From positions 1,550,001 through 1,614,000 of the forward strand of contig NZ_CP095390.1 of assembly GCF_023008585.1 (NCBI RefSeq): DNA of 64,000 nt, in the 5' to 3' direction. Position numbers and translations under genes: made by a program. Numbering within the stretch: the first letter of the stretch is position 1; every line of letters begins with the position of its first letter. Below, one piece after another: positions 41,584 through 50,460 of the stretch. This DNA is from Natribaculum breve (GTDB taxonomy: Archaea > Halobacteriota > Halobacteria > Halobacteriales > Natrialbaceae). The notes beneath the pieces were generated by a model. That model saw only the letters and a program-made list of their open reading frames with translations. It did no database searches and was not told the DNA's origin.

Positions 41584-43241
41584 CAGTGAGTCACCTCTTC
41601 GTCGTACTCGACTTCGTCTCGTTCACGGTCGAGGACGGCCTCGATCAGGCCGAGAAACGGCGGACTCGGCCGTCCGGGCCGGGACTTGTACTCGGGGTGG
41701 AACTGCGTTCCGAGGAAGTACGGGTGGTCCTCGAGTTCGAGGATCTCCATCCGGTTGCCCGCCGTGCCGGAGAAGACGAGCGGTTCGTCCTCGAAGTACT
41801 CGAAGTACTCGGGGTTGACCTCGTAGCGGTGGCGGTGGCGCTCGGAACAGGACGTGTCGCCGTAGAGTTCGTAGGCGAGCGTTTCGGGCTCGATCACCGT
41901 CGTGTGTTCGCCCAGTCGCATCGTCCCGCCCATGTTCTCGACCTCGTACTGCTCTGGCAGAATGTCGATGACCGGGTGGGGCGTGTCTTCGTCCATCTCC
42001 GCAGAGTGTGCACCCTCGAGTCCCAGCGCGTTGCGAGCGTACTCGACGACGGCCATCTGGAAGCCGAGACAGAGCCCGAGGAAGGGGACGTCGTTCTCGC
42101 GGGCGTACCTGACGGCCTCGATCTTGCCCTCGGTGCCGCGCATCCCGAAGCCGCCGGGGACGATGACCGCGTCCGACTCCTGCAGGCGCTCGGTGTGGTG
42201 GTCTGCCATCTCGTCGGCCGCCACCCAGTGGACGTTCACGTCGACGCCGAGTTCGAAGCCGGCGTGCTTGAGCGACTCGCGGATCGACATGTACGCGTCC
42301 TCGAGGTCGTACTTGCCGACCAGCGCGACGTCGACCTCGCCGTCTTTCTCGGTCGTGACGACGTCGCGCCACTCGTTGGCGCGCTCGCCTTCCGGCAGCG
42401 CCTCCCCGGCGAGCCCGAAGTGCTCCAGGACGTACTGGTCGAGACCCTCCTCTTCGACCATCAGCGGGACGTGGTAGACGTCCTCGACGTCGGGATTCGA
42501 GAACACCGCCTCGGTCGGAATGTCACAGAACAGGGCGATCTTCTCTTTGGTGCTTGGCTCGAGTTTGTCCTCACACCGGCCGACGATGACGTCGGGCTGG
42601 AGCCCGATCGAGCGGACCTCCTTTACCGAGTGCTGGGTCGGTTTCGTCTTCTGCTCGCCGTTTTTCGAGTAGGGAACGAGGGTGACGTGGACGAACAGGA
42701 CGTTCTCCTCGGGTTCCTCGTGGGCGAACTGGCGCAGCGCCTCGAGGTACGGCATTCCCTCGATGTCGCCGACCGTACCGCCGACCTCGACGATACAGAC
42801 GTCGGTTCCCTCGGCGGCCTCCCGAATGCGACGCTTGATGTCGTCGGTGATGTGGGGGATGATCTGGACGGTCTTCCCGAGGTAGTCGCCCGCGCGCTCT
42901 TTCTCGATGACGTGCTGGTAGGTCTTGCCCGTCGTGATGTTGTGTTCGGAGGTCATCTCCTCGTCGAGGAATCGCTCGTAGTTCCCCAGGTCGAGGTCGA
43001 CCTCACCGCCGTCTTCGAGGACGTACACCTCCCCGTGCTGGTAGGGGTTCATCGTCCCGGCGTCGACGTTCAGGTACGGGTCGATCTTCACTGCGGTCAC
43101 GTCGAACCCGGCGTTTTTCAGGAGGCGGCCGGTGCTCGCGGCCGTGATCCCCTTTCCGAGTCCGGACATGACGCCCCCGGTTACGAAAATGAACTTGCTC
43201 CCGAGGGACGGGTCGTAGTTAGTTTCCGGTTCCGTCGGCAT
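41583..43241 (-). CDS. pyrG: CTP synthase
   Basis: Converts UTP to CTP with glutamine and ATP. The 552-residue protein has the amidoligase domain ([20 protein letters not shown] near residue 16, [35 protein letters not shown]) and a class I glutaminase domain with nucleophile in [16 protein letters not shown] (about 380-395), ending in [18 protein letters not shown] with His and Glu. The ATG at 43241 is the standard start after a short N-terminal tail. It heads the pyrG-guaA-small protein operon. Confidence 0.96.
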   Translation of the reverse strand: MPTEPETNYDPSLGSKFIFVTGGVMSGLGKGITAASTGRLLKNAGFDVTAVKIDPYLNVDAGTMNPYQHGEVYVLEDGGEVDLDLGNYERFLDEEMTSEHNITTGKTYQHVIEKERAGDYLGKTVQIIPHITDDIKRRIREAAEGTDVCIVEVGGTVGDIEGMPYLEALRQFAHEEPEENVLFVHVTLVPYSKNGEQKTKPTQHSVKEVRSIGLQPDVIVGRCEDKLEPSTKEKIALFCDIPTEAVFSNPDVEDVYHVPLMVEEEGLDQYVLEHFGLAGEALPEGERANEWRDVVTTEKDGEVDVALVGKYDLEDAYMSIRESLKHAGFELGVDVNVHWVAADEMADHHTERLQESDAVIVPGGFGMRGTEGKIEAVRYARENDVPFLGLCLGFQMAVVEYARNALGLEGAHSAEMDEDTPHPVIDILPEQYEVENMGGTMRLGEHTTVIEPETLAYELYGDTSCSERHRHRYEVNPEYFEYFEDEPLVFSGTAGNRMEILELEDHPYFLGTQFHPEYKSRPGRPSPPFLGLIEAVLDRERDEVEYDEEVTH

Positions 43242-43446
43242 ACCGAGTGTCCGCGGGAGCGATTGAAAACGATTTCGGGAAGCGCCCGGCTTCGACAGGT
43301 CGTGACACTCGTGGGTCTCGAGCACAACCGCCTTCCCGCCGCACGTCGAGCGGCGCGTGTCGCTCGAACCGATCACCTGATCGGGTGCCATCTTGCACTC
43401 TCCGGATGCGTACTTTAGTCGATCGCCGGCGTCGACGCAGGTGCGT

Positions 43447-43872
43447 ATGCTCGTACACCTCCAGCAGTACAAACACGAGGAAGTCCAGTTCGACGACAAC
43501 AGAACGACCGGCGAGTCACAGACCGAGGACACGCTCGACAAAGACTCCGAGGAGTACTTCGGCGAGAACGTCGACCGGTTCGACGTCGTCACGTGGGAGA
43601 CGATCGAACACGACGGCGATCCGATCCAGCGCCGCGACGTCACGATCGACGGAGTCACTGCCGTCACCGTTCCCAAGCAACCGACCGACGAAGACGACCC
43701 CGACCTCCCCGGGAAGACGATCCAGTTCCGCGTGGACGGCGGTGTAGAGCACCTCGAGCAGGCCGAAATCGTCGAAGTGCAGGACGAAGAGCCCGCGGAG
43801 CCAGCGGCCGAGGGGGAGATCACCCAGGAGGACGACACGAGGGGGAAGATAGCGACGGACGACGAGCCGTAG
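43447..43872 (+). CDS. acidic haloarchaeal protein, unknown
   Basis: A 141-residue, very acidic soluble protein starting [18 protein letters not shown]. The middle part alternates strands ([44 protein letters not shown]) like a small beta-sandwich or barrel, and the tail is disordered ([18 protein letters not shown]). I recognise no family and no catalytic motif. It is divergent from pyrG; the start at 43447 is preferred because upstream residues are not conserved-looking. It is convergent with the hydrolase gene. Confidence 0.68.
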   Translation: MLVHLQQYKHEEVQFDDNRTTGESQTEDTLDKDSEEYFGENVDRFDVVTWETIEHDGDPIQRRDVTIDGVTAVTVPKQPTDEDDPDLPGKTIQFRVDGGVEHLEQAEIVEVQDEEPAEPAAEGEITQEDDTRGKIATDDEP

Positions 43873-44017
43873 GCTGCGCCGCCAGTCACCGTTCGGGCGG
43901 TGTCGAATCGACCGCGGCGGGCGATGCGAGTGAGACGAGCGCGACGGCGTTTCCGCCTCCTCGAACGCTCTCCGTGCGGTCACCGGTTCGAAGCCGCGTT
44001 CGACCCCTCGGCGCGGC

Positions 44018-44617
44018 TCAGGTCACTCGCGCCTCGAGAAACGCCCCGACGGTTCGTGCCACCTTCTCGTGTTGCCCGACGAAGAAGTGATCCGCGGAGA
44101 ACGCGACGGCGTCGTGACCGAGTTCGTCAGCGCGTTCGACGACGGGTTCCCAGTCGACGGTCGTGTCCCGCTCGCCGTAACAGATCTGGACCGGACACGC
44201 GACGTCGGCGAGTGCGGGGACGACCTCGAGGTCGGGGGCCAGCCCCACCGGCGGCGCGAGCACGGAGACGGCGCGGACCTCGCGGTCGACGGTCGCCGTC
44301 GCGAGTATCGCCTCGGCGGCTCCGAAGCTGAACCCGAAGACGCCGACCCGGTCGTACCCGTCGGCGGCCCAGCGGATCGCGTTCCGGACGTCGGCTCGCT
44401 CGCCGTACCCCTCGTCCCACTCGCCGTAATCGAGCCGGAGGCAGGCGACGCCCCGCTCGAGGAGGTCGTCGCTGACGGCGACGAGTCGCCGGTCGCCGCG
44501 GTGACCGCCGTGCTGGGGATGGGGCGGACACGCCACGACGACCGCGTCGGTCTCGGATTCGGGCTCGTCGAGCGTCGCCCGGACGTCTCGACCGCCCGGA
44601 ATCACTACGTCGGTCAT
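44018..44617 (-). CDS. alpha/beta hydrolase (dienelactone hydrolase-like)
   Basis: A 199-residue alpha/beta hydrolase. The nucleophile elbow is GVFGFSFGAAEA (about 92-103, Ser in GFSFG), the oxyanion region VVACPPHPQHGGHRGD near residue 30, the acid in CYGERDTTVDW and the catalytic His in FSADHFFVGQHE near residue 180. It lacks a lid and signal peptide, so it acts in the cytoplasm; CPPHPQHGG is typical of short esterase/peptidase-like members. The substrate is unknown. TATA (CAATATAAACG, minus strand, 44641-44651) is about 28 nt before the ATG. It is divergent from pspA. Confidence 0.85.
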   Translation of the reverse strand: MTDVVIPGGRDVRATLDEPESETDAVVVACPPHPQHGGHRGDRRLVAVSDDLLERGVACLRLDYGEWDEGYGERADVRNAIRWAADGYDRVGVFGFSFGAAEAILATATVDREVRAVSVLAPPVGLAPDLEVVPALADVACPVQICYGERDTTVDWEPVVERADELGHDAVAFSADHFFVGQHEKVARTVGAFLEARVT

Positions 44618-44640
44618 GGCCCGACGTTGCGGTGCTGGAA

Positions 44641-44651
44641 CGTTTATATTG
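44641..44651 (-). promoter_or_regulatory. TATA box of the alpha/beta hydrolase gene
   Basis: On the minus strand the sequence reads CAATATAAACG, centred about 28-29 nt upstream of the ATG at 44617. Confidence 0.55.
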
Positions 44652-44777
44652 TCGGACAGCGGTCGGAAAGCGCTCGAGTGCGATTCGTCCGACCGGCCAC
44701 ACCCGCCGGCGACAGACCGCCTGCGCTCACGGTCGTGGGTTCCGGAGGCGATCTGTCGGGACTGTTGCCGAAGTGAG

Positions 44778-44787
44778 ACTTTTAAGG
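44778..44787 (+). promoter_or_regulatory. TATA-like box of pspA
   Basis: ACTTTTAAGG is centred about 28 nt upstream of the pspA ATG at 44811, predicting a leaderless transcript. Confidence 0.5.
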
Positions 44788-44810
44788 CCGACGAGCGAAA
44801 TGTAGATACT

Positions 44811-45605
44811 ATGGGCATCCTCTCTCGGACTTCGTACGTCATCCGGTCGAAGATCAACTCGCTGCTCAACCGGGCCGAGGACCCGACCGAGACGCTCGAG
44901 TACTCCTACGAGCAGATGCGGGACCAGCTCCAGCAGGTCAAACGCGGCATCGCCGATCTCACCACGCAGAAAAAGCGCCTCGAGATGCAGAAACGCCGAC
45001 TCGAGGAGAACGTCGAGAAGCACAACGACCAGGCGCGAAGAGCGGTCAAACAGGACCGGGAGGACCTGGCGCGACAGGCCCTGGAGAAGAAGAAAGCGAA
45101 GATGAACCAGATCGAGGACCTGGAGCGCCAGATCGCCGACCTGCAGAATCAGCAAGATCAACTGATCGAGCAGAAAAACGAACTCCAGTCGCGCATCGAG
45201 GAGTTCCGCACGAAAAAGGAGACGATGAAAGCCCGCTACGAGGCCGCAGAAGCGAGTTCGACGGTCTCGGAGGCGATGACGGCGACCGGCGAGGAGTTCG
45301 AGGACGTCGGACGGGCCATCGAACGGGCCGAAGAGCGCACCCAGGACATGGAGGCCCGGTCTGCGGCGCTCGACGAACTCCACGAGTCGGGGGCGTTCGA
45401 GGACGTCCTCTCCGACAAAGACCAGATCGATCGCGAACTCGAAGAGCTGTCGACCGACAGCGGCGTCGAGGCCGAACTCGAGACGCTCAAATCCGAGATG
45501 GGCGAGGAAGAGCCGGCGAGCGAGACGGACGAGGAGGTCGACCTCGAGGACGTCGACGAAGACGTCGAGTCGGAGCTCACCGAACTCCAGGAAGAGGAAG
45601 GCTAG
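44811..45605 (+). CDS. pspA: PspA/IM30 family membrane-stress protein
   Basis: ESCRT-III-like protein that assembles into rods or rings on damaged membranes. The 264-residue protein starts MGILSRTSYVIRSKINSLLNRAEDP, the family's amphipathic membrane-binding helix, followed by a long coiled coil (about 25-190: YEQMRDQLQQVKRGIADL, KKRLEMQKRRLEENVEKHN and further heptads) and a very acidic tail (about 225-264). Haloarchaeal PspA is strongly expressed in low salt in some species. Nearby winged-helix and membrane genes (45806, 46239) may be partners, by position only. Confidence 0.93.
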   Translation: MGILSRTSYVIRSKINSLLNRAEDPTETLEYSYEQMRDQLQQVKRGIADLTTQKKRLEMQKRRLEENVEKHNDQARRAVKQDREDLARQALEKKKAKMNQIEDLERQIADLQNQQDQLIEQKNELQSRIEEFRTKKETMKARYEAAEASSTVSEAMTATGEEFEDVGRAIERAEERTQDMEARSAALDELHESGAFEDVLSDKDQIDRELEELSTDSGVEAELETLKSEMGEEEPASETDEEVDLEDVDEDVESELTELQEEEG

Positions 45606-45684
45606 ACGGTTGGCAGGCGTACCCGGCACGACCGCGACGTCCTGCGGTTGCACCGGGAGCCGGGTACGAGGAGCCGGGCACGAC

Positions 45685-45736
45685 CGACGTTCTGACGTGA
45701 CGTGTACGACCGACGCTCTGATATGACGTTTTCTCG
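45685..45736 (+). repeat. 26-bp imperfect tandem repeat
   Basis: CACGACCGACGTTCTGACGTGACGTG is followed directly by TACGACCGACGCTCTGATATGACGTT, differing at five positions; a third, shorter CACGACCGCGACGTCCTG lies about 55 bp before. Nearby GTACCCGGCAC and GAGCCGGGTAC can pair. The array fills the gap between pspA and the winged-helix gene. Confidence 0.55.
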
Positions 45737-45782
45737 AGACGCGAGCGTCGATTCGAGCAGCAGTCAGGAGAACAGCTATTGC

Positions 45783-45796
45783 ATTCGTTCACGAAT
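45783..45796. promoter_or_regulatory. inverted repeat upstream of a winged-helix gene
   Basis: ATTCGT-TC-ACGAAT ends 9 bp before the ATG at 45806. Perfect 6-nt arms suggest an autoregulatory site. The half-site ACGAA also occurs in the carA/lrp palindrome (TTACGAAATTCGTAA), although the two have different spacers. Confidence 0.45.
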
Positions 45797-45805
45797 AATC
45801 ATCGT

Positions 45806-46171
45806 ATGGGCGAGAGTAACACGCTCGAGTCGGCGTCGCTGACCGAACAGCTCGTTCTGCTCGGACTCGTCGAGTTGAACCACCGTGGTCGAACGCCAGC
45901 CCAGCCCCACGAACTGCGAAAGACGTGCTGTACACAGTTGCCGAGCGACGATGACGGCGTCGTCGGAAGCGTCTCCGAGGCGGACGTCATGCGCTCGCTG
46001 TACCAGCTCGAGGCGAACGACCTCGTCGCCGAGGAGACGCCCGATACGACGTCGCCGACCGGAAAGGGACGGCCGTACTATTCGCTGGCCGTCGAGACCG
46101 AATCGATCCTCGAGGCCGTCGACGACCAGTCGCCGCTCGAGGGCGTCGTCGACGAGTTACGGGAGTCTTAA
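45806..46171 (+). CDS. winged-helix DNA-binding protein
   Basis: A 121-residue regulator. The core is LTEQLVLLGLVELNHRGRTPAQPHEL, then SEADVMRSLYQLEANDLVAEE as recognition helix, and a wing TSPTGKGRPYYSLA; the GRPYYSL part resembles PadR-type winged helices. Two Cys (KTCCTQLP) sit together, possibly a redox or metal switch. The inverted repeat at 45783-45796 lies just upstream. Neighbours are pspA upstream and a membrane protein gene downstream (67 bp), so it may control membrane-stress genes; this is inference. Confidence 0.78.
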   Translation: MGESNTLESASLTEQLVLLGLVELNHRGRTPAQPHELRKTCCTQLPSDDDGVVGSVSEADVMRSLYQLEANDLVAEETPDTTSPTGKGRPYYSLAVETESILEAVDDQSPLEGVVDELRES

Positions 46172-46238
46172 AACGCGGACGGCGGGGCAAGAGCCGGGCG
46201 TAGCTATTTGATCGTCGTCGTGGTACCGGTTCGACGCG

Positions 46239-47270
46239 ATGGGCGGCTCACAGCCGAGCGATACGATGGTCGAGCGGAGCGAAGACGCGACGTGGAAGCT
46301 GTGGCTGTTGTTGAACGCGAATCGCTGGGTCGTCGCAGCCGTGTTGATGGCGTTCGTCTTCGCTGGCGTGGTGCTCGTCGGCGGATTCAGTCCGGTGTCG
46401 CTTCGCAGCCTCATGAGCGGCCAGGACCCCGTCGAAACGCTCTTCCAGGCGCTCACGACGGCGCTTATCACCGGCGTAACGCTGGTCGTGACGATCAATC
46501 AGCTGGTGCTCTCACAGGAACTCGGGGCCGTCTCGGATCAGCGCGAGCGCTTCTCGGGGTCGATGGAGTTCCGGTCGGACGCCGAAGACGTGATCGACGC
46601 GCCGATCAGTCCGCCGGAACCGGCGTCGTTCCTGCAGGCGATCGTCGCCGCCACCGGAGACCGCGCCACCGACTTTCGCGACGCCGTCGCCGACGGTCGC
46701 GACGAGGAGTTTCGGGAACAGGTCGACGACTTCGTCGACAACCTGACGACACACGCCGACGCGATCTGTGCGGACCTCGAGGACGCCCAGTTCGGTACCT
46801 ACACCGTCGTCAAGTCGGCACTCGACTACAACTACTCCTGGAAGATCTTTCGAGCGCGACGGATCGTGAACGCTCACGCCGACTCCGTTAGCGACGAGGC
46901 CCGTGGAGCCTACGACGAACTCGTCGACGCGCTCGAGCTTTTCGGTCTCGCTCGAGAGCACTTCAAGACGCTGTACTTTCAGTGGGAGCTGATCAACCTC
47001 TCGCGGGCGATGATGTACGTCGCCGTCCCGGCGCTCGTCGTCACGACGTCGATGATCCTCTTTTTCGATACTGCCGTGGCTTCCGGTACGCTGCTCGGGA
47101 TCGACGTGCTGGTGTGGATCGTCGCACTCGCCGTGACGATCGCGGCCACGCCCTTCCTGATCCTGATCGCGTTCGTCCTGCGAATCGCGACGATCGCGAA
47201 ACGAACGCTCGCGATCGGGCCGTTCATCCTCCGAGAGTCGAATCGCGGCGAGGAGATCGACTGGGAGTGA
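46239..47270 (+). CDS. multi-span membrane protein, unknown
   Basis: A 343-residue membrane protein from ATG at 46239 (ATG at 46266 also possible). Two spans near the N-terminus (NRWVVAAVLMAFVFAGVVLVG and QALTTALITGVTLVVTINQ), then a large soluble, acidic loop of about 130 residues (DVIDAPISPPEPASFLQAIV and HADAICADLEDAQF), and two or three C-terminal spans (MMYVAVPALVVTTSMILFF, VWIVALAVTIAATPFLILIAF). It ends ESNRGEEIDWE. The same layout recurs in uncharacterised haloarchaeal proteins. The function is unknown; it follows the winged-helix gene. Confidence 0.75.
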   Translation: MGGSQPSDTMVERSEDATWKLWLLLNANRWVVAAVLMAFVFAGVVLVGGFSPVSLRSLMSGQDPVETLFQALTTALITGVTLVVTINQLVLSQELGAVSDQRERFSGSMEFRSDAEDVIDAPISPPEPASFLQAIVAATGDRATDFRDAVADGRDEEFREQVDDFVDNLTTHADAICADLEDAQFGTYTVVKSALDYNYSWKIFRARRIVNAHADSVSDEARGAYDELVDALELFGLAREHFKTLYFQWELINLSRAMMYVAVPALVVTTSMILFFDTAVASGTLLGIDVLVWIVALAVTIAATPFLILIAFVLRIATIAKRTLAIGPFILRESNRGEEIDWE

Positions 47271-47356
47271 CGGCCTCGGCACGCGTTCGCGGACTCGGCA
47301 GCCGAGACTGAACCGAACGGCAGAAGACACTTGCTGTTGTTGACGAATCGTCGTGT

Positions 47357-47845
47357 ATGATCCCCTTGCAGTCGATCGGGACTCGAGCCGTCGGCTGGGT
47401 CGCCGTCGTGGTCGCGCTGCTCGTGCCGGGCGTCGTCGCGACCGTGTTGTGGGCACCGTTTCTGGCCGTGAACCGTATTCGATCGCTCTTTGCGACGCTT
47501 CCACCGACTGGAAAGCTCTCACCGACGTACGTCGCGGTCGCGATCGGAGCATCGGTTCCGTACGTCGCCGGGTTCCTGGCGGTCCTCGCGGTCGTCGATC
47601 CGGCTGGCGTCGCCTGGAGCAACGCCTTTCTCACCGTCACCCTGTTCGTGTCGGTGCTGTACGTCGTCGGACTCCCCGTCGTCTGCATTCTCGGTCTCCC
47701 TCGAATCGGATTCGACTGGGACCCGACCGGCTACGGCTGGTCGACGTGGGCGCTGCTCGTCGTCGGGAGCGCCTGGTACGCGACGCTGTTTGCGGTCCCA
47801 CTCGTGGCGGTGAGTCTCGTGCTCGCGCTTCCCGGCGGCTACTGA
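47357..47845 (+). CDS. four-span membrane protein, unknown
   Basis: A 162-residue integral membrane protein with four predicted spans: GWVAVVVALLVPGVVATVLW, YVAVAIGASVPYVAGFLAVL, AFLTVTLFVSVLYVVGLPVV and WALLVVGSAWYATLFAVPLV. Loops are short; FDWDPTGYGWSTW lies between the last two spans. No transport motif is visible. It lies 51 bp upstream of the P-loop kinase gene, read in the same direction, so the two may be co-transcribed. Confidence 0.72.
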   Translation: MIPLQSIGTRAVGWVAVVVALLVPGVVATVLWAPFLAVNRIRSLFATLPPTGKLSPTYVAVAIGASVPYVAGFLAVLAVVDPAGVAWSNAFLTVTLFVSVLYVVGLPVVCILGLPRIGFDWDPTGYGWSTWALLVVGSAWYATLFAVPLVAVSLVLALPGGY

Positions 47846-47896
47846 TCCGAGGCGTCGATCGGAGCGCGTTTGCCGACCGAACGCGTACCGGCAGCC

Positions 47897-48352
47897 GTGA
47901 TCGTCGTCATCTGTGGGCCGCCGGGAGCGGGAAAGACGACCGTCGCCACCCGCGTGTACCACCGCCTCGAGTCGCGGTCACGACCGGTTCGAATCGTTCA
48001 CTCCGACGAGTTCTCGAGTCGAACGTACGAGCGGCTGTACGAGCGGGCCGCAGGCTGGCCGACGGCCGCGATCAGGCTCGTCGACGGGACGTTCTACAAG
48101 CGCGAGTGGCAGGTGCAGTTTCGCACGCTCGAGGACGTCCGGTTCGTCCACGTGACGGCGAGTCTCGAGACCTGTCTCGAGCGAAATCGAACGCGCGAGG
48201 ACCCGATCGACGAGAAAGGCGTCCACGTGATCTACCGTGAGTTCGACGACCCGGACGGGGATCTCACGATCGACACCGACGAGCTGGCCGCCGACGAGGC
48301 CGTCGAACGGGTGCTCGAGGCGATCGATCGGTGGCGCGAGGTGCTACCGTGA
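47897..48352 (+). CDS. P-loop kinase-like NTPase
   Basis: About 151 residues from a GTG at 47897 (a TTG at 47870 would add nine). It starts directly with VIVVICGPPGAGKTTVATRVY, a Walker A loop with GxxGxGKT, followed by VHSDEFSSRTYERLY (Asp of a kinase-type active site), and FVHVTASLETCLERNRTRED resembling the LID/Arg region of APS-kinase or nucleotide-kinase-like enzymes. It probably phosphorylates a small molecule or RNA end. The C-terminus overlaps the convergent epimerase gene by 9 bp. Confidence 0.78.
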   Translation: MIVVICGPPGAGKTTVATRVYHRLESRSRPVRIVHSDEFSSRTYERLYERAAGWPTAAIRLVDGTFYKREWQVQFRTLEDVRFVHVTASLETCLERNRTREDPIDEKGVHVIYREFDDPDGDLTIDTDELAADEAVERVLEAIDRWREVLP

Positions 48353-49384
48353 CGACACACCGGTTCCGGGTCGATCGAGCGACTCGAGGTCGGGCCGTCC
48401 GCCCGGCATCGGGACGCCGTCGTACTCGTCGTCGGCGAGGAGGAGCGCCCCGTCGAGGTCGACGTAGTCGAGCAGCGGCGCGAGGTGACAGGCCGGCGCG
48501 ATCGAGGCGTTCGACTCGACCATACAGCCACACATCACCTCGAGTCCGTGCGCCCGCGCGGCGTGGATTATTCGCACGGCCTCGCGGAGACCGCCGCACT
48601 TCATCAGTTTGAGGTTCGCGATATCACAGCGGTCGGCGATCCGGGGGACGTCCTCGAGGGTGATACAGGACTCGTCGGCGGCGATCGGCAGCGGCGAGCG
48701 CTCGTAGACGTAGCGCAACCCCTCGGGATCTTCGGCGGCGACTGGTTGTTCGACGAACTCGAGGTCGTACTCGGCGAGAGTTTCGATCTTCGTCACCGCC
48801 TCGCGGGGCGACCACGCCTCGTTGGCGTCGACGCGGATTCGGACGTCGGGAGCCGCCTCGCGGATCGTCCGGACGATCTCCTCGTCACGATCGGTGCCGA
48901 GTTTGACCTTCAGCGTGCCGTACCCGCGCTCGACGGCCGTTTCGGTCTTCTCGCGCATCGTCTCCGTGTCGTCGATCCCGATCGTGTACGACGATTCGAC
49001 GGTCTCGGTCGGGTCGAGCCCCCAGTAGCGGTAGAGCGGGACGTCGAGTCGCTTCGCGACGAGGTCGTGGAGGGCGATGCTCACCGCACACCTGGCGGCA
49101 GGGTTGCGCTCGATCGTCTCGCGCATCCGGCGTTCGATCCGGGCGAGTTCGTGGGGGTCGCCCACGTCCTCGACGACCGCGAGGAGGTCGGGCAAGACGG
49201 CCTCGACCGTCGCGGCCGTCTCGCCGTAGTGTGCGGAGGGGGCCCCACCGCCGACGCCGACGGTGCCGTCCTCGTCTTCGATCCTGACGAGCACGTTCTC
49301 CGCGTGGGTCTGGGTTCCGCGGGCGATAGTAAACGGGTACTCGAGTGGGAACTCGACCCGCTCGAACGACGTCTCGAGGCTCAT
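48344..49384 (-). CDS. enolase-superfamily epimerase/racemase (DgcA-like)
   Basis: A 346-residue enolase-superfamily enzyme of the muconate-lactonising/dipeptide epimerase branch. Lys in TLKVKLGTDRD and the second base (KLMKCGGLREA), together with the metal ligands VDANEAW, FVEQPVAAEDPEGL and ADESCITLED, are all present. The pairing with a DUF1611 gene matches the dgcA-dgcN system, in which D-glutamate is N-acetylated (DgcN) and then racemised to N-acetyl-L-glutamate (DgcA). The ATG overlaps the DUF1611 stop by 4 nt. Dipeptide epimerase activity remains the alternative. Confidence 0.85.
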   Translation of the reverse strand: MSLETSFERVEFPLEYPFTIARGTQTHAENVLVRIEDEDGTVGVGGGAPSAHYGETAATVEAVLPDLLAVVEDVGDPHELARIERRMRETIERNPAARCAVSIALHDLVAKRLDVPLYRYWGLDPTETVESSYTIGIDDTETMREKTETAVERGYGTLKVKLGTDRDEEIVRTIREAAPDVRIRVDANEAWSPREAVTKIETLAEYDLEFVEQPVAAEDPEGLRYVYERSPLPIAADESCITLEDVPRIADRCDIANLKLMKCGGLREAVRIIHAARAHGLEVMCGCMVESNASIAPACHLAPLLDYVDLDGALLLADDEYDGVPMPGGRPDLESLDRPGTGVSSR

Positions 49385-50394
49385 AGCAGCGCGTCGAGCA
49401 CCTCGTCGGTGTCGAAGCGGATGACGTCGGTGGCCGGCGCGCCGAGTTCGGCCTCGTACTCCTCGAGGGCGCGGCGAGCCTCGTCGTCGGCGAGCCCCTG
49501 CGTGTTGAGCGCCCCGGCGAAAACCCGGGCGGGGTTTACGGGTTCGGCCAGTTGCTCGTAGAGGTCGACGTAGGTCGGAATCGACGGGAGTGCGAACGAC
49601 TCGTAGCCGTGGATCGCCTGCCGCCCGGCGTCGTGACAGAGCACCAGCTTGTCCGGCATCGCCCCGTGGAGGATGCCACAGGTCACGGCGGAGTAGGCGG
49701 GGTGGACGATGCTGCCCTGTCCCTCGACGAAGAGGTAGTCGTGGTCGTCACCCTTCTCTGTGATCATCTCCTCGACGGCCCCAGCCGTGAAGTCGCTGAC
49801 GACGCGGTCGATCGGGTTGCCCCAGCCCTCGATCATGATGCCCGTCTGGCCCGTCGGGATCACGGCCGCGTCGTAGCCGGCCTCGCGGGCGTCGCGGGCG
49901 AGTTCCATCGAGACGGTCATCTTGCCGACCGAACAGTCAGTCCCGACGGTGAGGATCACCTCGGCGTCGACCTCGCCTGCGACGCCCTGGCTCACCGTCA
50001 GGTCAGCCGGTGGGTTGCGAACGTCCCAGAGGTCGCAGTCGTTTTCGTCGGCGAGGGCGGCGAACTCCTCGTCGTCGGCCAGGAAGTAGTGCAGGCCGGA
50101 GATGACGTCACAGCCGCGCTCGAGGGCGGCCCGGACGTCCGGTCGCCAGCTGTCGTCGAAGCCGCCGCCGATCGGCGCGATCCCGATCAGCAGGGCGTCG
50201 ACGGACTCGTCGACGTCGTCCATGCCGGCGACCACGGGGGCGTCCTGGACGTCGGGGACGAAGTCGTTTACCCGCGTCCCGGGGTTGTCGCGGTCGAGGA
50301 CGGCGACGACGTCGTAATCGGCGTACCGGAGCACGCCGAGGGCGGTCTTCGCTCGGTCCGGGAACTTCTCGTGGGCGAGAATTGCAACGCGCAT
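49381..50394 (-). CDS. DUF1611 protein (DgcN-like)
   Basis: A 337-residue protein of DUF1611. A Rossmann-like N-terminal half (MRVAILAHEKFPDRAKTALG, LRYADYDVVAVLDRDNPG) is followed by a P-loop domain with ILTVGTDCSVGKMTVSMEL (about 146-164) and GWGNPIDRVVSDFTAGAVEE. The family's DgcN is a D-glutamate N-acetyltransferase partnered with DgcA, encoded by the next gene with a 4-nt overlap; assignment here rests on that pairing. Palindrome B5 lies 67-150 bp upstream of the ATG at 50394. Confidence 0.82.
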   Translation of the reverse strand: MRVAILAHEKFPDRAKTALGVLRYADYDVVAVLDRDNPGTRVNDFVPDVQDAPVVAGMDDVDESVDALLIGIAPIGGGFDDSWRPDVRAALERGCDVISGLHYFLADDEEFAALADENDCDLWDVRNPPADLTVSQGVAGEVDAEVILTVGTDCSVGKMTVSMELARDAREAGYDAAVIPTGQTGIMIEGWGNPIDRVVSDFTAGAVEEMITEKGDDHDYLFVEGQGSIVHPAYSAVTCGILHGAMPDKLVLCHDAGRQAIHGYESFALPSIPTYVDLYEQLAEPVNPARVFAGALNTQGLADDEARRALEEYEAELGAPATDVIRFDTDEVLDALL

Positions 50395-50460
50395 ACGGTG
50401 GTCATAGCACAGCCAGTACTTAACCCTCAACGGATCGCCCCGGGTGGTGTCCGTGTGCTG

